Of a DNA stretch of 64,000 nucleotides, positions 43,674 through 52,212 are shown in pieces (position 1 is the stretch's first letter; each line of letters opens with the position of its first letter). Made by a program: the position numbers and the translations under genes. The stretch is from Acrocarpospora catenulata (GTDB lineage: Bacteria > Actinomycetota > Actinomycetes > Streptosporangiales > Streptosporangiaceae), in the NCBI RefSeq assembly GCF_018476525.1, contig NZ_JAHCST010000006.1, forward strand, positions 62,001-126,000, written 5' to 3'. The notes under the pieces were generated by a model that was given only the letters and a program-made list of their open reading frames with translations, was not told the DNA's origin and searched no databases.

Positions 43674-44240
43674 TCAACGGACGCGGGTGAGGCCGGCGAC
43701 GGCTCTCATCGCCTGGCCGTGAACGTGGGCGATGGCCGTCGAGTCGAGGGTGGCGCTCGCGGTGTCGAGGAGGGCTTCGACGGCGTGGAGGCCGGCGGTG
43801 CGGTCGGTGGATCGTTCGGTTGTGGGGGCGGGTTTCCAGTAGCCGTGTTCGGACCAGGCCGGGTAGGTGTCGGGTCCGGTCAGCGCGCGTTTCGCGGCGC
43901 CCAGTTCGATGGCGGTGAGCAGGAGCAGGGCCAGGGAACCGGAGGAGTGGGCGCTGCCGGCGGCGTTGAGGAGGTGGGCGCGGTAGAAGTGGGCGAGGTC
44001 GGGATCCGCGGTGGCGATGATCGTGACGATTCTGGTGAGGACGCGCGGGCTGACGCCGGGATCGCCGATCTTGATAGCGAGGAGGCCGGTGTCCTGGAGG
44101 CGGTCGATGCGGTACCCGTCGGCCGGGTAGGAGGCTGAGGTCAGGTCGTTCGCCAGCGCGCGGGCTGCCGCGAGGGCGGCGAAACCGTCGGGGCTGCCGG
44201 AGCGGTGTTCGTGCAGGTGGGTGGCGGGATTGGTGGGCAT
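43674..44240 (-). CDS. Hypothetical protein
   Basis: 188 residues; ATG 44240 follows AGGAGG with six bases spacing, a strong start. The chain is soluble and Ala/Leu-rich, with segments PDGFAALAAARALANDLTS, VLTRIVTIIATADPDLAHFY and SGSLALLLLTAIELGAAKRA. No signal peptide, membrane segment or known catalytic motif. I do not recognise the family. A long AT-rich inverted repeat directly upstream indicates tight regulation. It stands alone between the MerR/CurA pair and a tandem-TetR gene. Confidence 0.75.
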   Translation of the reverse strand: MPTNPATHLHEHRSGSPDGFAALAAARALANDLTSASYPADGYRIDRLQDTGLLAIKIGDPGVSPRVLTRIVTIIATADPDLAHFYRAHLLNAAGSAHSSGSLALLLLTAIELGAAKRALTGPDTYPAWSEHGYWKPAPTTERSTDRTAGLHAVEALLDTASATLDSTAIAHVHGQAMRAVAGLTRVR

Positions 44241-44265
44241 GGTCCACCTCCTGGGCAGCACCGGT

Positions 44266-44299
44266 ATTTCATGTATATTAGATCGATAATACATGAAAT
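44266..44299. promoter_or_regulatory. 34-bp AT-rich inverted repeat (11-bp perfect arms)
   Basis: ATTTCATGTAT (44266-44276) and ATACATGAAAT (44289-44299) around a 12-base centre. CCGG flanks on both sides almost extend the symmetry. It lies 26 bp before the hypothetical gene start and resembles an operator for a dimeric repressor; the binding protein is unknown. Confidence 0.6.
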
Positions 44300-44390
44300 C
44301 CGGCCGAGGTCGACCGCTACAGCCGCGCGGCCGAATTCCTGCAGACCGCCAGGGAACTGTGGGCTCACCCGCGAGCGGATGCCCCTCCCG

Positions 44391-45617
44391 TCACTCGCCG
44401 TTCGAGAGCAGCCCGAGCACGAAGAGGCGGGCGAAAATGTCGGCGAGTTCCGCGGGGCTCAACCGGCCGGTCGGGTTGTACCAGCGGGCCGCGGAGTTGA
44501 ACATGCCGATGAGGGTGCGCGTCATGAGGCCCGCGTCCAGTGGGCGCAGTCGGCCGGAGTCGACCCCTGCCTCGATCACGTCACGGAAGATGGCCACCCA
44601 TCGCACGTTCAGCTTGTCGATGCTGCGGTGGGCTATGGGTTCCAGGTAGCGCATGTTCTCGTTGATCACTGCGATGGCGTCGCGCCGGGCGGCGACGAAC
44701 TCGGTGTGGGAACGGATGAGCGCGACCAGCATTGCCACCGGATCCGTGGGGACCCCGCGCAGGGCCGACTGCAACTGCGCGATGCTGTCCTTGTAGGTGT
44801 TGCGGTGGATCTCCTCAAGAAGATCGTGTTTGTAGCCGGCGTGGTACATCACGGCGCCCTTGGTGATCTCGGCCACGTCGGCGAGGTCGCGGATCGAGCT
44901 CGCGTGGTATCCGGCCCGGGCGAAACTCTTGGTGGCCGCGTCGACTACCTTCTGGCGGCCGGCGTTCACCGCCGAGGTCGTCACCTGGGGCGCGGGCGAC
45001 GCGGTGGGCAGCGCCTGGCTCCGGTCCGCGGCGGCGCCGCGCAGGAACAGGTCGGTGGTCAGCTCGGCGATCCCGGGCACCGTCAGCGGGCCGTCCGGCT
45101 GGTACCAGCGGTGCATCTCGGTCATCGCCCCGAGCATCGCCTGCGCCACGACCCGCGCGTTGACGTCGACGAACTCGCCCTGGTCGATCCCCATGCGGAT
45201 GATGGACACCGCCGCGGACTCGTAGTCGTCGCGGCGCCGCTCGATGAGTTTGGCGTTCTTCTCGCTGAGATGCTTGCGCTCTCCGAAGAACACTCCGATC
45301 GCGGTCGGGTGTTCGGCGACCATCTGCACGTGGCGGGAGATGAACGCCACCAGCAGATCGACGGGGTCACCGTTGTCGGTGGCCTGAGGGAAGAGCTGCT
45401 GCACCGTGAAGCTGTCGTGCAGCTCGAAAAGCAACTCTTCCTTGGAGGTCACGTATCGGTAGAGTGTGCGCTTGGTTATTTTGGCCGCCCGCGCGATGTC
45501 ATCCATGGTCGTCGAATCGAAACCCTGGAGAGCGAACAGCTCGGTCGCGCATTCGAGAATCTGCTGCCGTCTTTCCTCAGCCGGAATTCGATTCGCCGAG
45601 CGACGCGCAACCGTCAT
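44391..45617 (-). CDS. Tandem TetR regulator (Mce3R-like)
   Basis: 408 residues with two TetR units: first helix-turn-helix QQILECATELFALQGFDSTT, DDIARAAKITKRTLYRYVTS (about 15-65); second QKVVDAATKSFARAGYHASS, RDLADVAEITKGAVMYHAGY (about 220-270). M. tuberculosis Mce3R (about 400 residues) has this architecture and controls lipid/sterol-related genes. ATG 45617 follows AGGAG. A paralog is encoded at 53931-55208. Together they are the best candidates for readers of the AGTATAC sites further right. A GCTGGTT-N5-AACCAGC repeat precedes the gene. Confidence 0.9.
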   Translation of the reverse strand: MTVARRSANRIPAEERRQQILECATELFALQGFDSTTMDDIARAAKITKRTLYRYVTSKEELLFELHDSFTVQQLFPQATDNGDPVDLLVAFISRHVQMVAEHPTAIGVFFGERKHLSEKNAKLIERRRDDYESAAVSIIRMGIDQGEFVDVNARVVAQAMLGAMTEMHRWYQPDGPLTVPGIAELTTDLFLRGAAADRSQALPTASPAPQVTTSAVNAGRQKVVDAATKSFARAGYHASSIRDLADVAEITKGAVMYHAGYKHDLLEEIHRNTYKDSIAQLQSALRGVPTDPVAMLVALIRSHTEFVAARRDAIAVINENMRYLEPIAHRSIDKLNVRWVAIFRDVIEAGVDSGRLRPLDAGLMTRTLIGMFNSAARWYNPTGRLSPAELADIFARLFVLGLLSNGE

Positions 45618-45694
45618 GAGCCCGCTCCTGTTCGAGACGACAACGACGGCATCTCCGTTTGCTGTGTTGGGGGCGACAAGCCTCCGTTCCGGTG

Positions 45695-45713
45695 GCTGGT
45701 TCCATCAACCAGC
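45695..45713. promoter_or_regulatory. Inverted repeat GCTGGTT-N5-AACCAGC upstream of tandem-TetR gene
   Basis: Perfect 7-bp arms about 80 bp before the regulator start. Candidate autoregulatory operator; it differs from the AGTATAC motif, so a separate regulator or mode is possible. As RNA it could also form a small hairpin. Confidence 0.4.
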
Positions 45714-45749
45714 ATAGGGTAATCCCAACCCGATCCAGTCAGCACGATG

Positions 45750-45782
45750 TGCCGGCGGCGGGCCGTCGCCGCACCGCCGGCA
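45750..45782. terminator. Hairpin after the SsuABC-type operon
   Basis: TGCCGGCGG (45750-45758) pairs with CCGCCGGCA (45774-45782) around a GC-rich 15-base loop, 28 bp past the permease stop on the minus strand. No T tract. Confidence 0.5.
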
Positions 45783-45810
45783 TGTGGTTCATCAGGCTCT
45801 TCCGGGAGCC

Positions 45811-46707
45811 TCACCGCCCGCTGACGCTCGGGATCCAGGGTGTCAACCGGCGACCGAGGAAGGTGATCGCCCCCTGGAAGGCGACACCGAACAGTGCGAC
45901 GGTGACGATTCCGACATACATCCGCGGCGCGAGGAACAGCTGCCAGGATTGCCAGATCAGGAATCCAAGCCCGTTGTCCCCGTGGACGAACTCGACGCCG
46001 ATCGCCACCAGGACCGCCATTCCCGCGCTGATTCGCAGCGAGACGACGATGCCCGGCATGGCCGCCGGAATGATCACGTGCTGGAACCGCCTGACCCGGG
46101 AGACGCTCATGGAGTTGAACGCCTCGTGGTACCCCTTCGGAACCTCCAGGACCGCCGCCGTCGTCGAGATGCAGACCACGAAGAAGACCGCGATCATGAT
46201 GAGCAGGATGGCGGGCCGCTCCCCCAGGCCGAAGATGAGCAGCAGCAGCGGCAGGACCGCGAGCTTGGGGACCGTGTAAAGGGCACTGATGATCGGCCCG
46301 ATCGCCACACGCAGCGACCGCACCGAGCCGAGACACATGCCGATCGTCACCCCCAGCAGCGCCCCCAGGGCCGTGCCTTCGAGGATGCGCCGGACGGAAC
46401 CCCACAGGTGTTCCCACAGGATGCCCTCTTCGATCAGCCGTCTGGCCTCGACCGCCACGTCGGTGGGCGCGGGGAAGAAGTTGCGGTCGATGAGCTCGTT
46501 GACGGCTGTGAGCTGCCACAACATCACCAGGATGACCGGGGTCCCCCAGCGCAGGACGTTGTCCAGCCGGCGCCTGCGACGCACGGACCCCTTCAGATCG
46601 CGTTCCCGTGGGCCCGGCACGACCCGCACCGTCCGCGCACGCTCCTGGCCATCGGGCACTCCGAGCCCGGCCGGATCGCTGACCGTCTCGCTCCTCACTT
46701 CAGTCAT
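45811..46707 (-). CDS. ABC permease, SsuC/TauC type
   Basis: 298 residues; ATG 46707 overlaps the ATPase stop. Six helices and the conserved loop SMSVSRVRRFQHVIIPAAMP (EAA-type), with WEHLWGSVRRILEGTALGAL upstream, typical of nitrate/sulfonate/taurine permeases. Import channel for the substrate captured by the lipoprotein encoded two genes upstream; location beside a catabolic cluster suggests an organic acid or ring compound rather than sulfonate. Confidence 0.9.
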   Translation of the reverse strand: MTEVRSETVSDPAGLGVPDGQERARTVRVVPGPRERDLKGSVRRRRRLDNVLRWGTPVILVMLWQLTAVNELIDRNFFPAPTDVAVEARRLIEEGILWEHLWGSVRRILEGTALGALLGVTIGMCLGSVRSLRVAIGPIISALYTVPKLAVLPLLLLIFGLGERPAILLIMIAVFFVVCISTTAAVLEVPKGYHEAFNSMSVSRVRRFQHVIIPAAMPGIVVSLRISAGMAVLVAIGVEFVHGDNGLGFLIWQSWQLFLAPRMYVGIVTVALFGVAFQGAITFLGRRLTPWIPSVSGR

Positions 46708-47531
46708 CGCGAATCCCTCGTGCCGGTCTTCATCGTGCCGGGCAGCGCCTTCTCCACCTCGACCCGCAGCAGATCCCAGATGCGCTGTTCGAGCTCGGCG
46801 AACTCCGCCGAGCCCCGGATCCGCGGGTCACGCGGGCGTTCGAAGGGCACGGGGAAGTCGGCGACCACTCGGCCGGGACGCGAACTCATCAGGACCACCC
46901 GGTCGCCGAGGTAGATGGCCTCGTCCAGGTTGTGGGTGATGAACAGGACCGAGCGCCGCTGCGTCTGCCACAGGGCCACGAGCTCGTCTTGCATGATCGT
47001 GCGGAGCTGGATGTCCAGGGCTGCGAACGGCTCGTCCATGAGGAGGAGTTCGGGCTCCAGCGCGAAAGCCCGTGCCACCGAGACCCGCTGGCGCATTCCG
47101 CCCGACAGGGTGTCCGGCAGCACGTCGGCGAAGTCGGCCAGGCCGACACGATCGAGCCAGGCCTCGGCCAGCTCCGCGCTCCTCTTCTTGGGCACCCCGT
47201 TGAGTTGGAGGCCGAGGCGTACGTTGTGGGCGACGGTCTTCCACGGGAAGATGCCGTAGTCCTGGAACACCACCGAGCGCCATGGGCGGGCCGGGTCGAC
47301 GTGGGACACCTCGACCTGGCCGGTGCTGGGCTTCATCAGGTCGGCGACGATGCGCAGCAGGGTCGACTTCCCGCAGCCCGAGGGACCCACCATGCAGACG
47401 AACTCGCCCTCGCCGATGGTGAGATCCACGGCGTCCAGCGCCTGGACCGGCGCGGCCTTGTGCGGGAAGACTTTCGAGACCCCTTCGACCCGCACCTTGA
47501 CCCCGGCCTCCGAGTGCGCGATCACGCTCAT
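46704..47531 (-). CDS. ABC ATPase, SsuB/TauB type
   Basis: 275 residues: Walker A GPSGCGKSTL, Q-loop FQDYGIFPWKTVAHNVRLGL, signature [14 protein letters not shown], Walker B LLLMDEPFAALD, H-loop FITHNLDEAIYLGDRV. The FPWKTV and DEPFAALD forms are specific to the SsuB/TauB/NrtD group. Overlaps both neighbours (ATGA). Confidence 0.92.
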   Translation of the reverse strand: MSVIAHSEAGVKVRVEGVSKVFPHKAAPVQALDAVDLTIGEGEFVCMVGPSGCGKSTLLRIVADLMKPSTGQVEVSHVDPARPWRSVVFQDYGIFPWKTVAHNVRLGLQLNGVPKKRSAELAEAWLDRVGLADFADVLPDTLSGGMRQRVSVARAFALEPELLLMDEPFAALDIQLRTIMQDELVALWQTQRRSVLFITHNLDEAIYLGDRVVLMSSRPGRVVADFPVPFERPRDPRIRGSAEFAELEQRIWDLLRVEVEKALPGTMKTGTRDSR

Positions 47532-48643
47532 CCGGCCAGTTCCTTCAGGAATCCGTCGTAGAAGACGGAGGCGTACTCCAGCGGCTTGTCGTAGTTGAGC
47601 ATCGCGGAGCCGGCGACCTTGCGTGCGGCGAACTCCGACTGGGCGCCGTCGAGGTAACGCTGGTCCAGCCGCGCGGCCATCTGGGCGGGGTCGCCGGTGC
47701 CGTAGTCGTCCGAGGGCAGCTTGACGAGGGTGTCGCCGGGCTGACCGGTGTACTTGCTCGCGATCTTCACGATTTCCTGGTCCTTCGTCCAGTCGCCCTG
47801 GAGGTGGTCACGGACGGTACGGGTGAGGGCCCTGGTCAGTGCGAGGCCGACCTGCGGCTCCTTCTCCAGCAGCGACGGGCCGTACAGGTAGGCGGAGACC
47901 GGGTACTCGGGTTTGCCCGACACCCAGACGCAGCAGTCGTTCTCCTTGAGGGTCAGCCAGAAGGGGTCGAGGACGAGGCCTGCGTCGATCGAGCCGTTGG
48001 TGAGGGCGGTTGCGACGTCGGCGGCCGCGAGTGTTTCGAGCGTGACGTCCTGGGGCGTGATCTTCGCGCCGTCCCCGGCCTTCGCGTTGATCGGCTCCAG
48101 GTAGTAGTAGAGACTGACGTTCGGGCCCGAGGGGCCGTAGATCTTCAGGCCCTTGAGTTCCTCAGGTTGGACGACGCCGTCATCACCGGCGACCTTCTTC
48201 GACACCCACAGACCGAACTTGGACTCGGGCCGCGTGGTGCCGCCGGGGAAGGCCAGGCGGACGTTCTTGCCGCTCGCCTGGAAGTTCAGGATGCCGGCCG
48301 AGACGGTGCCGTTGGTGAAGTCGGCGTCGCCACGCTCCACGACCAGCAGGTTGTCGGGGATCCCGATGGTCTCGAGCTTCAGCTCGATGTTCTCCTTCTC
48401 CAGTTCGCCCTTGGCGTCGGCGACGTACACGGGCAGGTTGGAGATGATCGCCCCCACCTGTGCCATGGTCACCGTGGTCCGCTGGGACAGCGGCCTGGGG
48501 GCCAGGGGATCAGCGCTGTCGCTTGCCTGCGCCGAGGTGATCTTCGGCGCTTCCGAGTCACTTGACCCGCACGCCGCCAGCCCGCCCAGCACCAGGACGC
48601 CGGCGAATCCGGCGAGGGCCACACGCTTAACGGAATCCAACAT
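47528..48643 (-). CDS. ABC substrate-binding lipoprotein, SsuA/NMT1-like
   Basis: 371 residues. Lipobox LGGLAACGSS anchors it outside the membrane. Body fits the NMT1/THI5-like fold: MAQVGAIISNLPVYVADAKG, GIPDNLLVVERGDADFTNGT, LEPINAKAGDGAKITPQDVT, AAADVATALTNGSIDAGLVL. ATG 48643 follows GAGGAA. Promoter region holds one AGTATAC site. Ligand unknown. Confidence 0.9.
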   Translation of the reverse strand: MLDSVKRVALAGFAGVLVLGGLAACGSSDSEAPKITSAQASDSADPLAPRPLSQRTTVTMAQVGAIISNLPVYVADAKGELEKENIELKLETIGIPDNLLVVERGDADFTNGTVSAGILNFQASGKNVRLAFPGGTTRPESKFGLWVSKKVAGDDGVVQPEELKGLKIYGPSGPNVSLYYYLEPINAKAGDGAKITPQDVTLETLAAADVATALTNGSIDAGLVLDPFWLTLKENDCCVWVSGKPEYPVSAYLYGPSLLEKEPQVGLALTRALTRTVRDHLQGDWTKDQEIVKIASKYTGQPGDTLVKLPSDDYGTGDPAQMAARLDQRYLDGAQSEFAARKVAGSAMLNYDKPLEYASVFYDGFLKELAG

Positions 48644-48702
48644 CGGTTATTCCTCACTGCTCCACCGGGGGGAGCGACTTTCAGGTTCCCGGGCCAGCCG
48701 AT

Positions 48703-48709
48703 GTATACT
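48703..48709. promoter_or_regulatory. AGTATAC site 1 (importer operon)
   Basis: GTATACT on the plus strand, AGTATAC on the minus strand, 60 bp upstream of the SsuA-like start. On the minus strand the context is GTCAAGTATACATC. Sits in a rare AT-rich stretch; see the regulon finding. Confidence 0.5.
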
Positions 48710-48873
48710 TGACGGTGAGTGTAGACACAGCCGCAGATGCTGGCAAGGTTTCATCAAAGTAAACTTCTCGGTAAGTGTATGGTGGACGGTCACGACTCGC
48801 CGCGGCGCCTCCGGGGCCGGCCTGATCAGCAGCGTGCCGGATCGATGTCCGTCCGTCGCTCCTGCCGTGGGCC

Positions 48874-50091
48874 TCAGGCCAGGCGCTCGACGATCATCGC
48901 CATGCCCTGGCCGCCGCCGACGCACATGGTCTCCAGGCCGATGGTGGCGTCGCGGCTCGCCAGGCCGTTGAGGAGTGTCGTGGTGATCCGCGCGCCGGTC
49001 ATCCCGAAGGGGTGGCCGATGGCGATCGCGCCCCCGTGCACGTTCACCTTGGCGAGGTCTGCGCCGAGTTCGTCGACGCTGGCCAGGACCTGGGAGGCGA
49101 ACGCCTCGTTGATCTCGAACAGGTCGATGTCCCCCAGGGACATCCCGGCCCTGTTCAGGGCGTCGCGCGTCGCCTCGACCGGCCCCAGGCCCATGATCTC
49201 CGGCGAGACCCCGGAGATCCCGGTCGCCACGATCCTCGCCAGAGGGGTCAGACCGAGTTCCCCGGCCCGGACGTCGCTCATGATCACCAGTGCCGCCGCG
49301 CCGTCGTTCAGGGGGCAGGCGTTCCCCGCGGTCACCGTGCCCTTCTTCCGGAACACGGGCTCCAGCCGGGCCAGACCCTCCAGGGTGGTGCCGCGCCGGG
49401 GGCCGTCGTCGCGCGAGACCACGGTCCCGTCAGGCAGCGTCACCGGGGTGATCTCACGGCCCCAGAACCCGGCGTCGAGCGCCGCTTCCGCCAGGTTCTG
49501 CGAGCGCGCGGCGTAACGGTCCTGGTCCTCCCGGGAGACGGCGTAGCGGGTGGCGACGTTCTCGGCCGTCTGGCCCATCGCGATGTAGATGTCGGGGACC
49601 TGGCCGTCGGTCCGGGGGTCGGACCAGGCCGTGTTGGCCACGGCCTGGTCGGCGGTCCGGCGTTGAGCCTGGTCGTACCGGGGGTTGTGGACGGTGGTGT
49701 CCGAGTCGGGCGGATTCGGGCCGAGCCGGGAGACGGTCTCGACGCCGACGGAGAGGAAGACGTCCCCCTCGCCGGCCCGGATGGCGTGCATCGCCATCCG
49801 GGTGGTCTGGAGGGATGAGGAGCAGAAGCGGTTCACGGTGACGCCGGGCAGCTTGTCGAGTCCGAGCCCGACGGCCACGACGCGGCCCAGATTGAACCCC
49901 TGTTCCCCGCCGGGCAGCCCGCAACCCAGGATCAGGTCGTCGACCGTGGCGGGGTCGAGGCCGGGAACGCGGTCGAGCGCCGCCCGCGCCACCTGGACGG
50001 CGAGTTCGTCCGGGCGGATGGTGGTCAGGCTTCCTTTGTACGCCCTGCCGATGGGCGAGCGGGCGGCACTGACGATGACAGCCTCAGGCAA
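48874..50091 (-). CDS. Acetyl-CoA acetyltransferase (degradative thiolase)
   Basis: 405 residues. TTG 50091 follows GGAG with five bases spacing; no in-frame ATG is nearer. Active site complete: nucleophile VNRFCSSSLQT, GGAIAIGHPFGMTGAR histidine and ETMCVGGGQGMA second cysteine; also EINEAFASQVLAS. It would release acetyl-CoA or propionyl-CoA in the last step of each beta-oxidation cycle. Divergent from the lactonase operon, with two AGTATAC sites in between. Confidence 0.95.
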   Translation of the reverse strand: MPEAVIVSAARSPIGRAYKGSLTTIRPDELAVQVARAALDRVPGLDPATVDDLILGCGLPGGEQGFNLGRVVAVGLGLDKLPGVTVNRFCSSSLQTTRMAMHAIRAGEGDVFLSVGVETVSRLGPNPPDSDTTVHNPRYDQAQRRTADQAVANTAWSDPRTDGQVPDIYIAMGQTAENVATRYAVSREDQDRYAARSQNLAEAALDAGFWGREITPVTLPDGTVVSRDDGPRRGTTLEGLARLEPVFRKKGTVTAGNACPLNDGAAALVIMSDVRAGELGLTPLARIVATGISGVSPEIMGLGPVEATRDALNRAGMSLGDIDLFEINEAFASQVLASVDELGADLAKVNVHGGAIAIGHPFGMTGARITTTLLNGLASRDATIGLETMCVGGGQGMAMIVERLA

Positions 50092-50117
50092 GATGACTCC
50101 TAGGAAACTATATGTTC

Positions 50118-50124
50118 AGTATAC
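50118..50124. promoter_or_regulatory. AGTATAC site 2 (thiolase promoter)
   Basis: TTCAGTATACAAA on the plus strand, 27 bp upstream of the thiolase start. Could overlap a -10 element (TATACT on the minus strand). Confidence 0.5.
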
Positions 50125-50208
50125 AAATTGGGCCGAGCCTGGGCCATGCCGCGTTCCTGGGATGTATGGATTCCGGGTGAACGTGCCGGGCGGGGTTGCG
50201 CGGACTCG

Positions 50209-50220
50209 GTATACTGACCG
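50209..50220. promoter_or_regulatory. AGTATAC site 3 (lactonase operon promoter)
   Basis: GTATACTGACCG, the exact reverse complement of CGGTCAGTATAC at 61765-61776 before the Baeyer-Villiger gene: twelve identical bases, opposite orientation relative to the genes. 20 bp upstream of the lactonase-like start. Confidence 0.55.
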
Positions 50221-50240
50221 TACCGATTACAGGAGGCGGT

Positions 50241-51101
50241 GTGGAACTCGAGGTGCTCGTCGACGGTCTCGGATACGTGGAGTCGCCGCGCTGGCACGAC
50301 GGCCGGCTCTGGCTGTCCGACTTCGACCAGGGGGAGGTGCTGACCGTCACCGGCGAACGGGTGACCGGCCGCCTGCCGGTCCCCGGCACCCCGTCGGGGC
50401 TGGCCTTCACCCGTCAGGGAGCGCTGGTGGCGTCGATGCGGACCGGGCGGGTACTGGGCCTGGGCCCGGAAGGCGTGACCAGGACCTGGGCCGACCTGAG
50501 CGGGGTGGCGGTCGGGCTGCTCAACGACATGACGGCCGACCGGCACGGCAATCTGTTCGTCGGTTGCTTCGGCTACGACCTGGCGGCCGGGGAGCGTCCC
50601 CGGCCGGGCCCGCTGCTCCGGGTCGCTCCAACGGGAGAGGTGTCGGTGGCCTGCCCCGACGTCACCTTCGCCAACGGGATGGCGGTTACCGGGCGGGACG
50701 AACTGCTTGTCGCCGAGACCCCCCGGCGGATCATCACCCGGTTTCGGATCGCCCCCGACGGAACGCTGCACGACCGCGCGGTCCACGCGGAGCTCGGGTC
50801 GCACCAGGCCGACGGCCTTTGCCTTGACGCCGCGGGTGGCGTCTGGTTCGGTTCTCCGTTCGCGGGCGAGTTCGTCCGGATCGACGCCCGGGGCCGGATC
50901 ACCCACACCGTGCCGACCACCGGCCGCTGGGCGGTGGCCTGCGTGCTGGGCGGCCCGGACGGTGACACCTTCTTCGGCCTCACGGCGGAGACCGACCTGC
51001 GGCGATACCACCTCGGCCAGTCCCTCGGGCGCGTCGAGCGCGCCACGGCCCCCTACCCGCGGGCCACGGAGGTGAGCGATGGACTTCGACTGGACTCCTG
51101 A
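50241..51101 (+). CDS. SMP-30/gluconolactonase-like hydrolase
   Basis: 286 residues. GTG 50241 follows AGGAGG, preferred to an upstream in-frame start. Six-bladed propeller pattern: GYVESPRWHDGRLWLSDFDQ (metal-ligand Glu), PSGLAFTRQGALVASM, LLNDMTADRHGNLFVG (Asn/Asp ligands), FANGMAVTGRDELLVAET, ADGLCLDAAGGVWFGSPF. Such proteins hydrolyse lactones using a divalent metal. With a Baeyer-Villiger enzyme in the same regulon, a role in opening a lactone ring is attractive. First gene of a five-gene operon. Confidence 0.9.
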   Translation: MELEVLVDGLGYVESPRWHDGRLWLSDFDQGEVLTVTGERVTGRLPVPGTPSGLAFTRQGALVASMRTGRVLGLGPEGVTRTWADLSGVAVGLLNDMTADRHGNLFVGCFGYDLAAGERPRPGPLLRVAPTGEVSVACPDVTFANGMAVTGRDELLVAETPRRIITRFRIAPDGTLHDRAVHAELGSHQADGLCLDAAGGVWFGSPFAGEFVRIDARGRITHTVPTTGRWAVACVLGGPDGDTFFGLTAETDLRRYHLGQSLGRVERATAPYPRATEVSDGLRLDS

Positions 51102-52212
51102 GCAACGGCGCCTGGCGGCCGAGGCGGCGAAGGTCGCCGCAGACGCCGTCACCCGGTTCGGCGCCCACTCCGACGCCTGGATGACGGGATACTCTCGCGA
51201 GTTCTCCAGGGAGCTGGCCGTACGCGGCTGGATCGGCATGGGCTGGCCCGAGGAGCACGGCGGTGGCGGACGCCCGCCGCTCGACCGGTTCATCGTGAGC
51301 GAGGCGATGCTGACCGCGGGGGCGCCCATCGCGGCGAGCTGGTTCGCCGATCGCCAGATCGGCCCCTCGCTCATCGCTTTCGGCAGCCAGGAGCAGCGCC
51401 GTCGCTTCCTGCCGGGCATCCTCGCCGGGGAGTCGACCTGGTGCATCGGCATGAGCGAACCCGGCGCGGGCAGCGACGTCGCGTCCCTGCGCACCCGCGC
51501 CCGCAGATCCGGGCGCGGCTGGGTGGTGGACGGCCAGAAGATCTGGACCAGCTTCGCCGCCACCGCGGACTTCTGTTACCTGATCTGCCGCACCGGGGAC
51601 GGAACGGGACACCAGGGCATCAGCGAGTTGATCGTGCCGATGGACACCCCCGGCATCACCGTGCGGCCCATCCTCGACATGGCGGGCGGACGGCACTTCT
51701 GTGAGGTCTTCTTCGACGAGGCCGAGGTCCCGGCCGAGAACCTCGTCGGCGTCGAGGGCGCCGCCTTCGGGCAGACCATGAGGCAGCTGGAACACGAGCG
51801 CGGCGGCGTCGACCGGCTGCTGTCCAACCGCCTGCTGTACGACACCGCCCTGCCCCACGCCGACCTCTCCAAGGCTGAGGTCCGGCAGGAGATCGCCCGG
51901 CTGGAGACCGGCTACCGCGTCGGCCGCCTCATGGTGCTCAGGGAGACCGCGCGGCAGGGCCCGGCGGGTTTCTCCGCCGTCACCAAGGCGTTCTGCACCG
52001 AGCACGAGCAACGGGTGGCCGCCTTCGCGTCGCGCACCCTGGGGCTTCCCGCCCTGGCCTGGGACGGCCTCGGCCGCGCCCTGGCCTACGCGCCCAGCTA
52101 CACGATCATGGGCGGCACCGGCGAGGTGCTGCGCAACATCGTCGCCGAACGCATGCTCGGACTGCCAAGGGAAAGCAAGGTGTACGGATCGTTTGGTATA
52201 CTTGGTGGGTGA
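51079..52212 (+). CDS. Acyl-CoA dehydrogenase 1
   Basis: 377 residues. ATG 51079 overlaps the previous gene by 23 bases. Motifs: WPEEHGGGGRPPLDRFIVSE, WCIGMSEPGAGSDVASLRTR (FAD/substrate loop), WVVDGQKIWTSFA, YTIMGGTGEVLRNIVAERML. Introduces the 2,3-double bond of an acyl-CoA with transfer to electron-transfer flavoprotein. Its last codons (SFGILGG) contain AGTATAC site 4 and a rare ATA codon. Confidence 0.93.
   Translation: MDFDWTPEQRRLAAEAAKVAADAVTRFGAHSDAWMTGYSREFSRELAVRGWIGMGWPEEHGGGGRPPLDRFIVSEAMLTAGAPIAASWFADRQIGPSLIAFGSQEQRRRFLPGILAGESTWCIGMSEPGAGSDVASLRTRARRSGRGWVVDGQKIWTSFAATADFCYLICRTGDGTGHQGISELIVPMDTPGITVRPILDMAGGRHFCEVFFDEAEVPAENLVGVEGAAFGQTMRQLEHERGGVDRLLSNRLLYDTALPHADLSKAEVRQEIARLETGYRVGRLMVLRETARQGPAGFSAVTKAFCTEHEQRVAAFASRTLGLPALAWDGLGRALAYAPSYTIMGGTGEVLRNIVAERMLGLPRESKVYGSFGILGG
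52196..52202. promoter_or_regulatory. AGTATAC site 4 (inside the end of acyl-CoA dehydrogenase 1)
   Basis: GTATACT in the coding end of the dehydrogenase gene, 7 bp before the next start. It forces codons ATA and CTT, both rare in this genome, which suggests selection for the DNA signal. May allow separate expression of the last three genes. Confidence 0.45.

Noticed and set aside
44325-44350. Polylinker-like string with EcoRI and PstI sites (GAATTCCTGCAG)
   Set aside because: Resembles a cloning-vector junction, but flanking sequence matches no vector and is ordinary genomic GC-rich DNA; coincidence is likelier.
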